20,621 nt of DNA, taken from positions 1-20,621 of the forward strand of contig PJEW03000040.1 of NCBI GenBank assembly GCA_002900995.3, written 5' to 3'. The notes under the pieces were generated by a model. It was not told where the DNA came from, did not search any database, and saw only the letters and a list, made by a program, of their open reading frames with translations. The stretch comes from Ganoderma boninense. Lineage: Eukaryota; Basidiomycota; Agaricomycetes; Polyporales; Polyporaceae. Of the stretch, positions 1 to 9,472 are shown piece after piece; the first letter of the stretch is position 1, and each line of letters starts with the position of its first letter. Made by a program: the position numbers and the translations under genes.

Positions 1-617
1 CCGCGCGGCGCTCGCGCGGCTCATGCAATTGGTGGGAAAGGCAACGTAAATGCCACGGCCCGGCGGGGGGACAATTTTTTTTCACTTTTGCTGATGCTCG
101 AGGACCGCATCTGATGCTGTCTGGCCTTCAGTACCACCCATCCGACGTGACTCCACATTTTATTTCGTAACAGTGCCACAGCGACAACCGTCGCAAGTCC
201 GCCCAGGACCCTGTTTTGCGACAGCCTGACGCTCGAGCTCTCCGAGGCGGCCTCGACCATCCGTTTGTCCGGAAATGAGTGTCCTTACGTGCCCGCCAGT
301 GGAGTGCGAGTTTTTTTGACCTCCTTGTTTATTCAAACTACTTTCGCTGGCAGGAAAGCCCGAAGCACGTCGTGGTGGAGAGCGCCGATCGTCATTCAAG
401 CCTCCGTGGTACATTTCAAGGCCGCTTGAATCATGGTTTTGCTGTCCCCGTGGTGATGAGCGTGCCGCGTTCGTGCATATCTCCCGCGTCCTGCCATCGC
501 GACAATGGAAGCCATGCGAACAACATCTCCTCGACGCGCACTACCACCTAGTGCCAGATGGCAAACTCACCGCGTCTGCATCTCCTCCAAATATTGGAAT
601 TAGACTCATCGACGGCG
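1..617. other. Left-edge intergenic DNA, no supported gene
   Basis: The first 600 bases hold no gene model I can support. A GC-rich stretch is followed by a run of eight T at about 73-80. A short minus-strand reading frame (260 down to 21) has an ATG and a hydrophobic segment but no recognisable family. The distal promoter of the first peptidase gene occupies roughly 430-617 and contains the conserved box listed separately. Confidence 0.5.
437..460 (+). promoter_or_regulatory. Conserved upstream box of peptidase gene 1
   Basis: TTTTGCTGTCCCCG followed by TGGTGATGAG lies about 255 bp before the ATG of gene 1. The same box, with one to three changes, occurs before genes 2, 3 and 4 at comparable distances and is not seen before gene 5. 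It contains a C-rich core flanked by CTG, and CAG in the other copies. A zinc-finger factor site is possible but unproven. Confidence 0.5.
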
Positions 618-624
618 TATAAAA
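618..624 (+). promoter_or_regulatory. TATA box of peptidase gene 1
   Basis: TATAAAA starts 98 bp before the ATG at 716. The other four peptidase genes have equivalent TATA-like elements 76-103 bp before their start codons, which supports this as the core promoter. Confidence 0.7.
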
Positions 625-715
625 TCTCCGAGAAGCAACTGCTGTCCTCCCAGTCCTCGGATCTTACAGCCCACTCAGTTCACGCGACCCTTCTCTCCCG
701 CCTTTGCATACAGCC

Positions 716-1668
716 ATGTTTGCCACTGCTCTCCTCTGCCAGGTCCTCCTCGCTACCGCGGCCTTTGCCATCCCCTCCGGCAGAGAGCGGCTTGCCGCCC
801 GCGTCGCGCGCCGTGACGGTACTGTCGCCCACCAGTCTCAGCCCAACCAGCTCGTCGACTCCGCTGCCATCCCCCAGGTCAACGAGACCGACGGCGTCGA
901 CGCCACCAATGCCAAGGTGTCGTACAGCGGCAACTGGGCGGGTGCAGTGATCTCTGAGAAGAAGGTCCGTCAATTCCTGTCCCATCCAAGCCTCAGTTGT
1001 GCTGTCCACTGACCTGCCTTCCTGTAGGCTACATGGAAGACCGTCACGGGTACCTTCGTCGTCCCCCACCCGAAGGAGCCCTCCAGCGCGAAGGGCAAGC
1101 ATTCTGCGTCCGCCTGGGTCGGCATCGACGGCGCATCCTGTGGGAAGGCGATTCTCCAGACCGGCGTCGACTTCGACGTCGACGGAAGCAGCGTTAGCTA
1201 CGATGGTAAGGCCGTCCACGTCGTTCCGGTTACCAGCGCATCGGACTGACCATGCGTCCCGCAGCATGGTACGAGTGGTTCCCCGCGCCCGCGACCGACT
1301 TTAGCGGCATCAGCTTCAAGGCGGGCGACCACGTCGAGGTCACTGTGACCACCACCTCGAAGACGTCCGGCAAAGCGACAGTGACGAACAAGTCGACGGG
1401 AAAGAGCGTCTCGCACACGTTCTCGAAGCAGCCCGAGCTATGCGAGGAGGACGCGGAGTGGATTGTCGAGGACTTCTCCGTCAACGGGTCTCTCGTGCCC
1501 TTCGCGAACTTCGGTAAGGTCGAGTTCACCGACGCCGCCGCCCACACCCTCGCTGGCAAGAAGGTGGGACCTTCTGGCGCGACGCTCATCGATTTGATGG
1601 ACAATGGCAAGGTTATTGCGAAGGGTTCTACCGGGAGCAGTGAGGTCACTGTGACTTACGTCAGTTGA
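716..1668 (+). CDS. Secreted glutamic peptidase, family G1 (eqolisin), copy 1
   Basis: Acid endopeptidase exported to the medium. Model: exons 716-964, 1028-1205 and 1265-1668 with GT-AG introns of 63 and 59 bp (phases 0 and 1), giving 276 aa. Residues 1-18 form a signal peptide ending AFA. A basic propeptide (RLAARVARR, about residues 25-33) follows, and the catalytic domain begins near SGNWAGAV at about residue 73. Family landmarks are WVGIDG, the ILQTGVDF motif with the likely catalytic Gln127, WYEWFP, and AEWIVEDF with the likely catalytic Glu207. Cys121 and Cys202 probably form a disulfide. NETD is a potential glycosylation site. The assignment of which Glu acts is from family knowledge. 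The start was chosen for the signal peptide and by agreement with the other copies; an in-frame ATG four codons upstream is less likely. Confidence 0.93.
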
Positions 1669-3069
1669 ATAGTCTTTCCCGATGACCTCTTCGGTAGTCT
1701 GTGATTGGCATTTGAGCGATTGGAAATACCCGTAGACGGCAACTGTGTATTTATTATCAGTGATTTACTAATTATGCGCCAGTAAAACGTATAGTGTTGA
1801 ACAGGAATCGAGTTTGTGTGACTTGCCTTCAACTGGCCTTGCTGTCCTCAGTGACAACAATGCACTGACACCTGGGATGCACGGCGGAGGCGCCTACAGT
1901 ATAAAATCGGACTTCGCCGAACACCGCCACGACTGGAGGCCGCAGCCGTCTCCTAGTTTCGCAGGCTGTCTTGCCCGCACACCACCCATTACTGAGTCAT
2001 TGCAAGCTGGTTCATTCTCATTCTTAAGTTGGCTGAGGAGGCATGCGGTTTGACACTGTGAGTTAGTTCTGCCCCAATACCGTCTCTCAGCTGATCACCA
2101 TGATGGACATTTCTCCGCTGTTACGTCTCGCAGGATCTTCGCTACGACGCTGGGAGGCACATTTAGTGCTCTTGCCACCGCAGAACACTGGTTGCTTGCA
2201 ATGAGGTTTCACAGATGCGTCAACGGGCGAGGACGCGTCTTCCTTCAAGCGCCTTCAGCCTCCGACGTGCTGTAACATCTGCTACGTGCAACGAGGAGTC
2301 ATAGCTGCTCACAGCAACGGTACGGGACACAGGTACTTACCTGATGAGCCGCAATTCTAGCCACTACAAGCTGATCGTGGTCGTGTGGAATCTGCGTGTC
2401 GTCTATTTTTGACATAACCTACGCTCATCGCTGCACGGTTGAACGCGGTTTAAATCAAAAAGCAGCATCGTTCAACACCTGCGTACACGGTACTACACGT
2501 GTGTGTCGGCCAGACGCCTGCCTTACGAAATTACGAATTGGTGTGTTTTCATCTATGGAGTATGCTCGCGGGGCCCCTGATCATGATGCAGATCTCCAGT
2601 ATATAGCACCCGGAGCGTGGCCACACTGCCCATTCCGTGACCAACACAAATACAGAAACACTTTAACCTCTTCCATCACTATTTCACGACGAAGGCTTCT
2701 CATTCGTCCGGATAACTACATCGTTGTGGTCTGGAGCTATTGCGTCCTTATGCATTTACACGTTTCACTTTAAGGAGCCCTGGCAGTGTCCATGGTGCCT
2801 CATGCGGTTCCCTCGAGTCATCCCGGGTCCCGGTTTGACCGTGGGCACCGCGTTTGATGACTGACCATTACAGGTTACTCTCCGAAGCCTCATGAACGCA
2901 AGTTTTTGCTGTCCCCGCAGTGATGAGGGACCACCATGTTGGCGCATTCTGTGCGGGGTACCAGTGAGAGCTATGCGTGTCCGCAAGCTGCAACACCACA
3001 TGATGGTAAGTGCGCCGTTCATCCCACTCATGCTGTTATAGTGTTGAAATTGAATTTTACCCAGGGGAG
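1669..3069. repeat. Intergenic part of tandem duplication unit, copy 1
   Basis: No gene is supported here. Several blocks match the spacer before gene 3 in the same order: 1888-1938 (GGACTTCGCCGAACAC core), 1966-1980 (CTGTCTTGCCCG), 2030-2205 (core AGGATCTTCGCTACGACGCT) and 2690-2850 (cores ATCGTTGTGGTCTGGA and CATGCGGTTCCCT). Matching blocks are interrupted by small indels and substitutions. The spacer was therefore duplicated together with the peptidase gene and is now decaying. The end of this spacer carries the promoter box of gene 2. Confidence 0.65.
2904..2927 (+). promoter_or_regulatory. Conserved upstream box of peptidase gene 2
   Basis: TTTTTGCTGTCCCCGCAG followed by TGATGAGGGA lies about 220 bp before the ATG. 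This is the fullest copy of the shared box. The core TGTCCCCGCA includes CCCCGC, which fits the loose fungal carbon-catabolite-repressor consensus, but two of the four copies break that match. It is flanked by CTG and CAG, a small inverted pair. Confidence 0.5.
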
Positions 3070-3077
3070 CATAAAAG
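3070..3077 (+). promoter_or_regulatory. TATA-like element of peptidase gene 2
   Basis: CATAAAAG begins 77 bp before the ATG at 3147. The sequence between it and the ATG (CCGTCCTC, then ACCCCAGATTTCGACAACCC) resembles the leaders of genes 3 and 4. Confidence 0.65.
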
Positions 3078-3146
3078 ATTGGAGTCGAAGCTGCGACCGT
3101 CCTCTACACCCCAGATTTCGACAACCCTTTCTGATCGACTTGCAGC

Positions 3147-4125
3147 ATGTTCTCCGCCACTCTCTTCTGCCAGATCCTCCTCGCCACTGCGGCCCTCGCT
3201 ATCCCGAGCTCGAAGGAGCGTCTTGCTGCTCGCGTAGCACGTCGCGATGGTGGCCTCACTCCACAGTCGCACCCGAACCAGTTTGTCGAGTCCCCCTTCG
3301 CAGAGGTCCCTGCGATCGACGCCGCCACCAACGGCACGACTGCCAAAGTATCTTACAGCGGCAACTGGGCCGGCGCGGTATTGTCTTCCAAGAACGTAAG
3401 TTTTTCGCGTCCCTGTCGGCCATGCTCCCGAACATCCAGCTGATCTTCTCCTCTTTACTCCGGCAGGCCACATACAAGACCGTCACGGGCACTTTCGTCG
3501 TCCCGCATCCCAAGGAGCCCTCAGGCGCGACCGGAAGGCACTCCGCGGCCGTGTGGGTCGGCATCGACGGTGCGTCCTGTGGCAAGGCGATCCTCCAGAC
3601 CGGCCTCGACATCTCCGTCAACGGCAGCAGCACCAACTACTATGGTAAGCACTTACCGCTCTCTCATCCCATCCTCCCATACCTCTCTGTCTCTCGCTCA
3701 CCCCACTGCTTCTCACCATAGCGTGGTACGAATGGTTCCCCGCGCCCTGGACCCCCTTCAGCGGCATCACCTTCAAGGCGGGCGACACCGTCACCGTCAG
3801 CGTGACCGCGACGTCGAAGACGTCCGGCAAAGCCACGGTCACGAACAAGTCGACGGGCAAGACCGTCTCGCACACGTTCTCCGGACAACCCGCGCTCTGC
3901 GAGGAGGACGCCGAGTGGATCGTCGAGGACTTCTCGTCGGGCGGCAAGCTCGTGCCGTTCGCAGACTTTGGCAAGGTCGAGTTCACGGACGCCACTGCGA
4001 CGACGCTGGGGGGCAAGACGGTCGGGCCGGCGGGCGCGACGCTCGTCGATCTCGTGCATAACAAGACGGTCCTCACCAAGGCGTCCACCGGGGCTCGCTC
4101 TGTCACGGTCTCTTATGTCGGCTGA
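3147..4125 (+). CDS. Secreted glutamic peptidase, family G1 (eqolisin), copy 2
   Basis: Extracellular acid endopeptidase. Exons 3147-3395, 3467-3644 and 3722-4125, introns of 71 and 77 bp in phases 0 and 1, 276 aa: exactly the exon lengths of copy 1. Signal peptide residues 1-18 end ALA, followed by the propeptide with RLAARVARR. Catalytic-domain landmarks are SGNWAGAV, VWVGIDG, ILQTGLDI with Gln127, WYEWFPAPW and AEWIVEDF with Glu207; Cys121 and Cys202 are kept. The segment before WYEW reads STNYY where the other copies have a VSY-type segment. All catalytic residues are present and no frame break is seen, so it is probably functional. The last residues, SVTVSYVG, are shared with copy 4. Confidence 0.93.
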
Positions 4126-5611
4126 GCGCCGCAACTACGCTCTTCGGCATCTCTGTCATTTGTGGTTCAAATGAGCCTGTATGATGTAGGAGATGCAGCG
4201 GTCGCGTTTGTTCTCACGGGGGTTCCAAACATACCATTCCTCTCGTGTATTTATTTGTACCTTGATACATACTTATCATGGTCTTCTCGAACATCGCTCG
4301 TTCCCTTCTACTTTCGCAGTTCTTTATGTTCCACTAGCCGGGCTGCCAGAATGGTCAACTTAAGCATCACTGTCTGTGTTCCACAAGTTTGACTCGGCAT
4401 GGGCGAGAGCGACAAGAATTATCTTTGCGTCAAAGCCAAGTCGAACCGGGTTGAATGCATGCTGAAGGCGCCCACAGTACTTACTCAATGCGGACTTCGC
4501 CGAACACTGCCACGACAGGAGTCGATCGCAGGCGGAAGTGCCTCATTGAATGTTTCAACCGCCATCCTCACAGCCTGATACGTAGCAGTGTACAGCAACA
4601 TATCGACATCATCCTGCCAGTGACAGGAACTCACAAGCCTTGTAAGTGAAATATTCTACTGCAAACCAGAAGGCACTCGTCTAACATAGTTCTGACGTCG
4701 ACAGCTACAGAGCTCAGGCTATAGGTCTAGCCTAGCGGTCACGACATGACGGTATGGCCACCGTAGAGGATCGCAAGTTGGATAATGTTCTGGTGACAGG
4801 TCTCCTATCCACAAAGGTCCATTAGGTCACGATCAGAGAGGCAAGAGAGCTTGAGGGCGGGTCGGGCAAGCAATCGCAGGTAGGGCCGATCCCTCTGAAA
4901 ATCTGGAGGTTCTGTCTTGCCCGTACTCCAGCGATTGACCTGGGACATCGTAGCTTGTATCAGAGATGAAAGGAGGCATGGATTTTGATGCTGTGAGCCT
5001 ATCCTGTCCCTATACCGCCTCACAGCTGATCATCGGCCGTGCTACGTAGTATCTGGCGGGATCTTCGCTACGACGCTGGGGGCATGTGCATCGAGTTCTC
5101 TTGCCACCTCAGAACACGAACTGCTTGCGAATAAGTTTGGTGTGTCTGTGGATGAGCTCTTCCACCCATGCTTCACCACGAAGATTTCTCACTCGCTGGG
5201 ACAGCTGCATCGTTGTGGTCTGGAACCACTTCGCCCCTATGCCTTCACAAACGACGGCGCCTTCCGCTGTGTTACAATCATTCACGTGGTTGAACTTCTA
5301 GGAGGTCTGGCAGTGTCCGCCGTGCACCATGCGGTTCCCTTGAGTCGTCGCAGGTCACGGATTGGCGGTCGGCATCGCGCTCTATTACCATTGCACATCT
5401 CAGGGTGCTTTCGGAAGTTTCACTAAGGCAAGCTTTTGCTGTCCTCGCAGTGCTGAGAGACCATGTTTGTGCATTCTCTATGATGGGTACTGGCATACTG
5501 CTCCATTGTAAGCGGTGTCTGTCCGCAAACCGCAACACCGCATGCTGGTATGTGCACCATTCATCCACTCGTCCTGTTTCAGTGTCGAAATCCAGTCCTA
5601 CCTAGAGGGAA
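4126..5611. repeat. Intergenic part of tandem duplication unit, copy 2
   Basis: No gene is supported. Blocks at 4467-4519, 4912-4925, 4964-5140 and 5178-5376 are collinear with blocks in the spacer between genes 1 and 2, so this is a second copy of the duplicated spacer. The 3' flank just after the stop of gene 2 (about 4178-4260, core ATGATGTAGGAGATGC) instead matches the 3' flank of gene 3 at about 6730-6811, showing that the unit includes both flanks. Confidence 0.65.
5434..5455 (+). promoter_or_regulatory. Conserved upstream box of peptidase gene 3
   Basis: TTTTGCTGTCCTCGCAGTG followed by CTGAG lies about 235 bp before the ATG at 5690. It differs from the gene 2 copy by a T within the C run and a C in the TGATG part. 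Confidence 0.5.
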
Positions 5612-5619
5612 CATAAAAG
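5612..5619 (+). promoter_or_regulatory. TATA-like element of peptidase gene 3
   Basis: CATAAAAG begins 78 bp before the ATG at 5690. Its position matches the equivalent element of gene 2. Confidence 0.65.
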
Positions 5620-5689
5620 CTTCGAGTCGCAGCCGACCATCCTCCAGACACCCAATTCCGACAAGCCTCTCCAATCGACTCGCAACATC

Positions 5690-6685
5690 ATGTTCTCCGC
5701 CACTCTCCTCTGCCAGATCCTCCTCGCCACTGCGGCCCTCGCCATCCCGACTTCCAAGGGTGGTCTTGCTGCTCGCGTCGCCCGTCGCGAGGCTGTCGGA
5801 TCCACCCGCCAGTCTCAGCCAAACCAGCTCATCGAGTCCCCGGCTGTGACTGAGGTCGCGGAGGTTGACTCCATTGCCAACGCCACCGCTGCAACAGTGT
5901 CCTACAGTGAGAACTGGGCCGGCGCGGTTCTATCAGCCAAAAATGTACGCTATTGTACTAGAGACTGGAGCACAGGCTCAGAGCCGACTGACCTGCTCGC
6001 TTTCATCCCCCGACAATACGTAGGCTACCTACAAGACGGTGACGGGCACCTTCGTCGTCCCCCATCCCAAAGAGCCCTCCGGTGGGACCGGCAAGCACTC
6101 CTCGACCGCCTGGGTCGGGATTGACGGCTCGTCGTGTAGCAAGACGATCCTCCAGACTGGCGTCGACTTCACGGTCAGCGGCACCGACGTCAGCTACTCT
6201 GGTGAGCATACGGCTTTACCCATGATCGGCACTGCCGAGTTCGTCCCCCTCCCCCATCTGTTTACTTATCACACCTTCCAGCGTGGTACGAGTGGTTCCC
6301 CGCAAGCTCTCAAGACTTCTCTGGGATCACATTCAAAGCTGGCGATCACGTCACCTTGTCCGTCACCGCGACGTCGAAGACGTCCGGCAAGGCGACGATC
6401 ACGAACAAGTCGACGGGGAAGACCGTCTCGCACATGTTCTCCGGGCAGCCCGCGCTCTGCGAGGAGGACGCGGAGTGGATTATCGAGGACTTCTCGGTGG
6501 ACGGCTCGCTCGTCCCCTTCGCGGACTTCGGCAAGGTCGAGTTCACCGACGCCACCGCGACCACTCTCAAGGGCAAGACGGTGGGCCCGGCGAACGCAAC
6601 ACTCATGGACTTGATGCACAACAACAAAGTCATCACGAAGGCGTCCACCGGCGCTCGCTCTGTCATGGTCTCTTATGTCGGCTGA
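5690..6685 (+). CDS. Secreted glutamic peptidase, family G1 (eqolisin), copy 3
   Basis: Extracellular acid endopeptidase. Exons 5690-5944, 6024-6201 and 6282-6685, introns of 79 and 80 bp, 278 aa. The two extra residues relative to copies 1 and 2 lie in the propeptide. Signal peptide residues 1-18 end ALA. The domain begins near SENWAGAV, then WVGIDG, ILQTGVDF (Gln129), WYEWFPASSQDF and AEWIIEDF (Glu209). The first conserved Cys lies in SSCSKTILQTG, where the other copies have CG before the next residues; the second is in ALCEEDAEW. NAT in the propeptide is a possible glycosylation site. Closest to copy 4 in exon 1 and in intron 1 (shared TTTCATCCCCCGA before the acceptor), so these two are probably the youngest duplicates. 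Confidence 0.93.
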
Positions 6686-7973
6686 GCGCTGTCCCTAGTC
6701 TCTTCAGTATAGCTGCTTTTCATGGTTAGCATGATGTAGGAGATGCTGCAGCTGCGTTTGATCACACTGGGACGATTCGGACAGACTTCTCGTTTATTTA
6801 TTTGTGTACTCCCTGGACGCTTGTTGCGACATCACCTGTCCACATTGTATCATTCGAAATTCTCTTCATATTCAGCTATAGAGTTAGGGTTAACTGTTAT
6901 TTGCTGGCGTTACCGAAGACGCAGGCTCCGATATCTGGTTCTGTAGGCTTTCAAGAGCTTTCAAGCTGGCCTGTGCCCTTCGGCGCCTCTGATGCCCAAA
7001 TATTTGTGTAACAGACACCGCCACTCCCCTCCACCAAGATGCGCGCTTTGCCAGAAGGTGTTGCCTGAAGTCGCCATCCTTGACTTTCTGAGGTTCTGGT
7101 CCGTGTTTTTAATCGCACTATGTAAGGGCATACTCACATCTAGTGCCTATTGTGTTCTTTATGAGCCGATAACTCACTCTCTTATGCCAACAGTAAACCG
7201 CCACTGCGTGTACAGCGCGCATACATCATCACATCAAGGCCATCGCACAATTTTAGCCACTACCAGCCCCCGCTCCAGCCCGCTCCGCGCGCTGTACAGC
7301 TTCAACATGACGTTCGTGGTGCCCATCAAACTGCAGTATCACACTTAGCCTTCGTGTACATCATGTACAGTACACCACGCATGGCGGTGTCCGAAGCTAG
7401 AGACCTGTCCGACATATTCCCAATTGGTGGGTTCCACATGTTTGAGCATACTTGCAGCAGGGCACACGATCTGATCGCATTATTCGTTTAGTGTGCCACC
7501 TGCGATGTGGTCGCCCGGCCAAATCTCATTACCAGCGCCGCTGCGAGTCTGGCCAGAATACTTTCGCAGCAAGACATTCCGTTACGCAGGACGGTTGTAA
7601 TCTTAAGTCAACTTCTTCATCCACGGTCCAAGAATCTTTTAACTCTTCACTTCTCTTTCACGTTCAGGTCGTGCGACGGTGCCCATGGTCCACCGTGCAA
7701 CCGTCGGATCCGCTCACTACCAGATCGCATTGCGACCACGGGCACTGCGTCCTACTCCATGGGTGCATCGTCAAAACTCAAATGGCACTCCTGAGGGCCT
7801 CGTGAAGTAACGCGTTTGCTGTCCCCGCAGTGATGGAAGGTCGTGGATTCTCGGTGCAGCGTCTCGCCACAATGCGAGCGATGCATGTCCTAGAGCCACA
7901 GAACCGCATGGTAGTGAGTCGTGTCAGGCACCGCATCCTACCGTAGTCCTGAAATTTGATACTCACACTGCAC
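6686..7973. other. Intergenic spacer between peptidase genes 3 and 4
   Basis: No gene is supported. The first 130 bases match the 3' flank of gene 2, and the last 160 or so belong to the shared proximal promoter type. The middle (about 6820-7800) shows no clear match by eye to the two earlier spacers, so it was either replaced or has diverged beyond recognition. Confidence 0.5.
7814..7835 (+). promoter_or_regulatory. Conserved upstream box of peptidase gene 4
   Basis: GTTTGCTGTCCCCGCAGTGATG lies about 236 bp before the ATG at 8071. Its core is identical to the gene 2 copy, although most surrounding bases have changed. This is what makes the box look selected rather than merely inherited. Confidence 0.5.
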
Positions 7974-7980
7974 ATAAAGG
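7973..7980 (+). promoter_or_regulatory. TATA-like element of peptidase gene 4
   Basis: CATAAAGG begins 98 bp before the ATG at 8071. It is a weaker match to TATAAA than those of the other copies. The leader that follows shares CGATCCTCCAGACACCCAAT with the gene 3 leader, with few changes. Confidence 0.55.
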
Positions 7981-8070
7981 CTTCGACAAGTCGACGCCGA
8001 CGATCCTCCAGACACCCAATTTCGACAACCCACCCGAATCGACTCCTACGCACTACCTATACGAACCAAC

Positions 8071-9051
8071 ATGTTCGCTGCCGCTCTCCTCTGTCAAATC
8101 CTTCTTGCGACAGCGGCCCTCGCCATCCCGAGCTCCAAGACCCGACTTGCTGCTCGCGTCGCGCGTCGCGAGGCTGCCGGTTCCAGCCGCCAGTCTCACC
8201 CAAACCAGCTCGTCGATTCCCCGTTTGTGTCCGAGGTCGCGGAGGTTGACTCCGTTGCCAACGCCGCCACTGCAAAAGTATCCTACAGCGGGAACTGGGC
8301 CGGTGCGGTCCTGTCGGCCAAGAATGTACGTCGTGATACTAGAAACAGAAACACCTGGCTGATCTGCTTTCTTTCATCCCCCGATATTAGGCGACCTACA
8401 AAACGGTGACGGGCACCTTCGTCGTCCCCCATCCCAAGGAGCCCTCCGGCGGGACCGGTAGGCACTCTTCCGCTGCCTGGGTCGGGATCGACGGCGCGTC
8501 GTGCGGCCAAGCGATCCTCCAGACCGGCGTCGACTTCACGGTCAACGGAACCAGCGTCAGCTACTCCGGTGAGCATCCTCTAAGCCTTAAACTTGACTCG
8601 GGATCGGCTCTGAGTACACTTTACTTACCACACTGCCCCCGGTCCAGCGTGGTACGAGTGGTTCCCCGCGCCCTCGCACGACTTCTCCGGGATCACATTC
8701 AAAGCTGGGGACCACGTCACAGTGGCGGTCACCGCGACGTCGAAGACGTCCGGCAAGGCGACGATCACGAACAAGTCGACGGGCAAGACCGTCTCGACCA
8801 CGTTCACCGGGCAGAAGGCGCTCTGCGAGGAGGACGCAGAGTGGATCGTCGAGGACTTCTCGGTGAACGGCTCGCTCGTCCCCTTTGCGAACTTCGGCAA
8901 GGTCGAGTTCACCGACGCCACTGCTACCACGCTGAAGGGCAAGACGGTCGGCCCGGCGGGTGCGACGCTCATCGACTTGGTGCACGACAAGAAGGTGATC
9001 ACGAAGGCGTCCACCGGGGCTCGCTCAGTGACCGTTTCTTACGTCGGCTGA
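8071..9051 (+). CDS. Secreted glutamic peptidase, family G1 (eqolisin), copy 4
   Basis: Extracellular acid endopeptidase. Exons 8071-8325, 8391-8568 and 8648-9051, introns of 65 and 79 bp, 278 aa. Signal peptide residues 1-18 end ALA; the propeptide carries RLAARVARR. Landmarks are SGNWAGAV, AAWVGIDGASCGQ, ILQTGVDF (Gln129), WYEWFPAPSHDF and AEWIVEDF (Glu209). The stretch before the second Cys reads TTFTGQKALCEED, where copies 2 and 3 read HTF or HMF, then SGQPALCEED, a small local difference near the active-site cleft. No break seen. It shares intron positions with all other copies. Confidence 0.93.
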
Positions 9052-9472
9052 GCACCATCGCTGTGGCTTTCCAGCCCACTGTTGGGAGTACGATGTTCAT
9101 CTCGGTTGTGGGTCCACAGTGTGTGCTGGCATGACTTGGGCTCAAGAGAGGTTGCGTTTATGAACGCTGAGGCCTGAGGCTTGGCCACGACTCTCACGTA
9201 CATTATTTATTATCTGTGTACTACATACCAACAGGTCCGACGTCAGTACGTATTCTTGCCAGGTTCCCGGTAACTGGCTCTCGAGTGGCTATCGGCCCGG
9301 TGATTCCGCCGTGACAGCGCTCGATGCTGCGACCTCGCTCGAAATCGTCGACCGCCAGCGCTGGCAGCGTTGTCCGAGACCACGACCAAGTCCTGTGGCT
9401 ACCTGTGACTGTATCGACCCTGGCGTACTGACCCCCATGTGCGTCCTTATATGCAACTCTCTGCGGTGCTGA
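9052..9472. other. Intergenic DNA 3' of peptidase gene 4
   Basis: About 420 bases with no gene model. The first 150 are presumably the 3' untranslated region and terminator of gene 4 (ATTATTTATTATC near 9201). The remainder lies inside an uninterrupted minus-strand frame (9793 down to 9221) that has no ATG at its 5' end and no recognisable family. Confidence 0.35.

Noticed and set aside
21..260. Minus-strand frame of 79 codons with an ATG and a hydrophobic stretch
   Set aside because: No recognised family and no splice-supported continuation. The hydrophobic part is short and the end is basic low complexity.
1901..1907. TATA-like ATAAAAT in the gene 1-2 spacer
   Set aside because: It is over 1.2 kb from the next start codon, and the homologous block at 4467-4519 does not keep it.
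8001..8013. Thirteen bases CGATCCTCCAGAC in the gene 4 leader repeated in its own exon 2 (8512-8524)
   Set aside because: The leaders of genes 3-5 are related, so this is one event rather than several. A 13-base match in biased sequence may be chance.
680..9014. Long minus-strand frames opposite the peptidase exons
   Set aside because: They mirror the G/C-rich third positions of the real exons and recur only where the exons do. The plus-strand models have signal peptides, splice sites and catalytic motifs.
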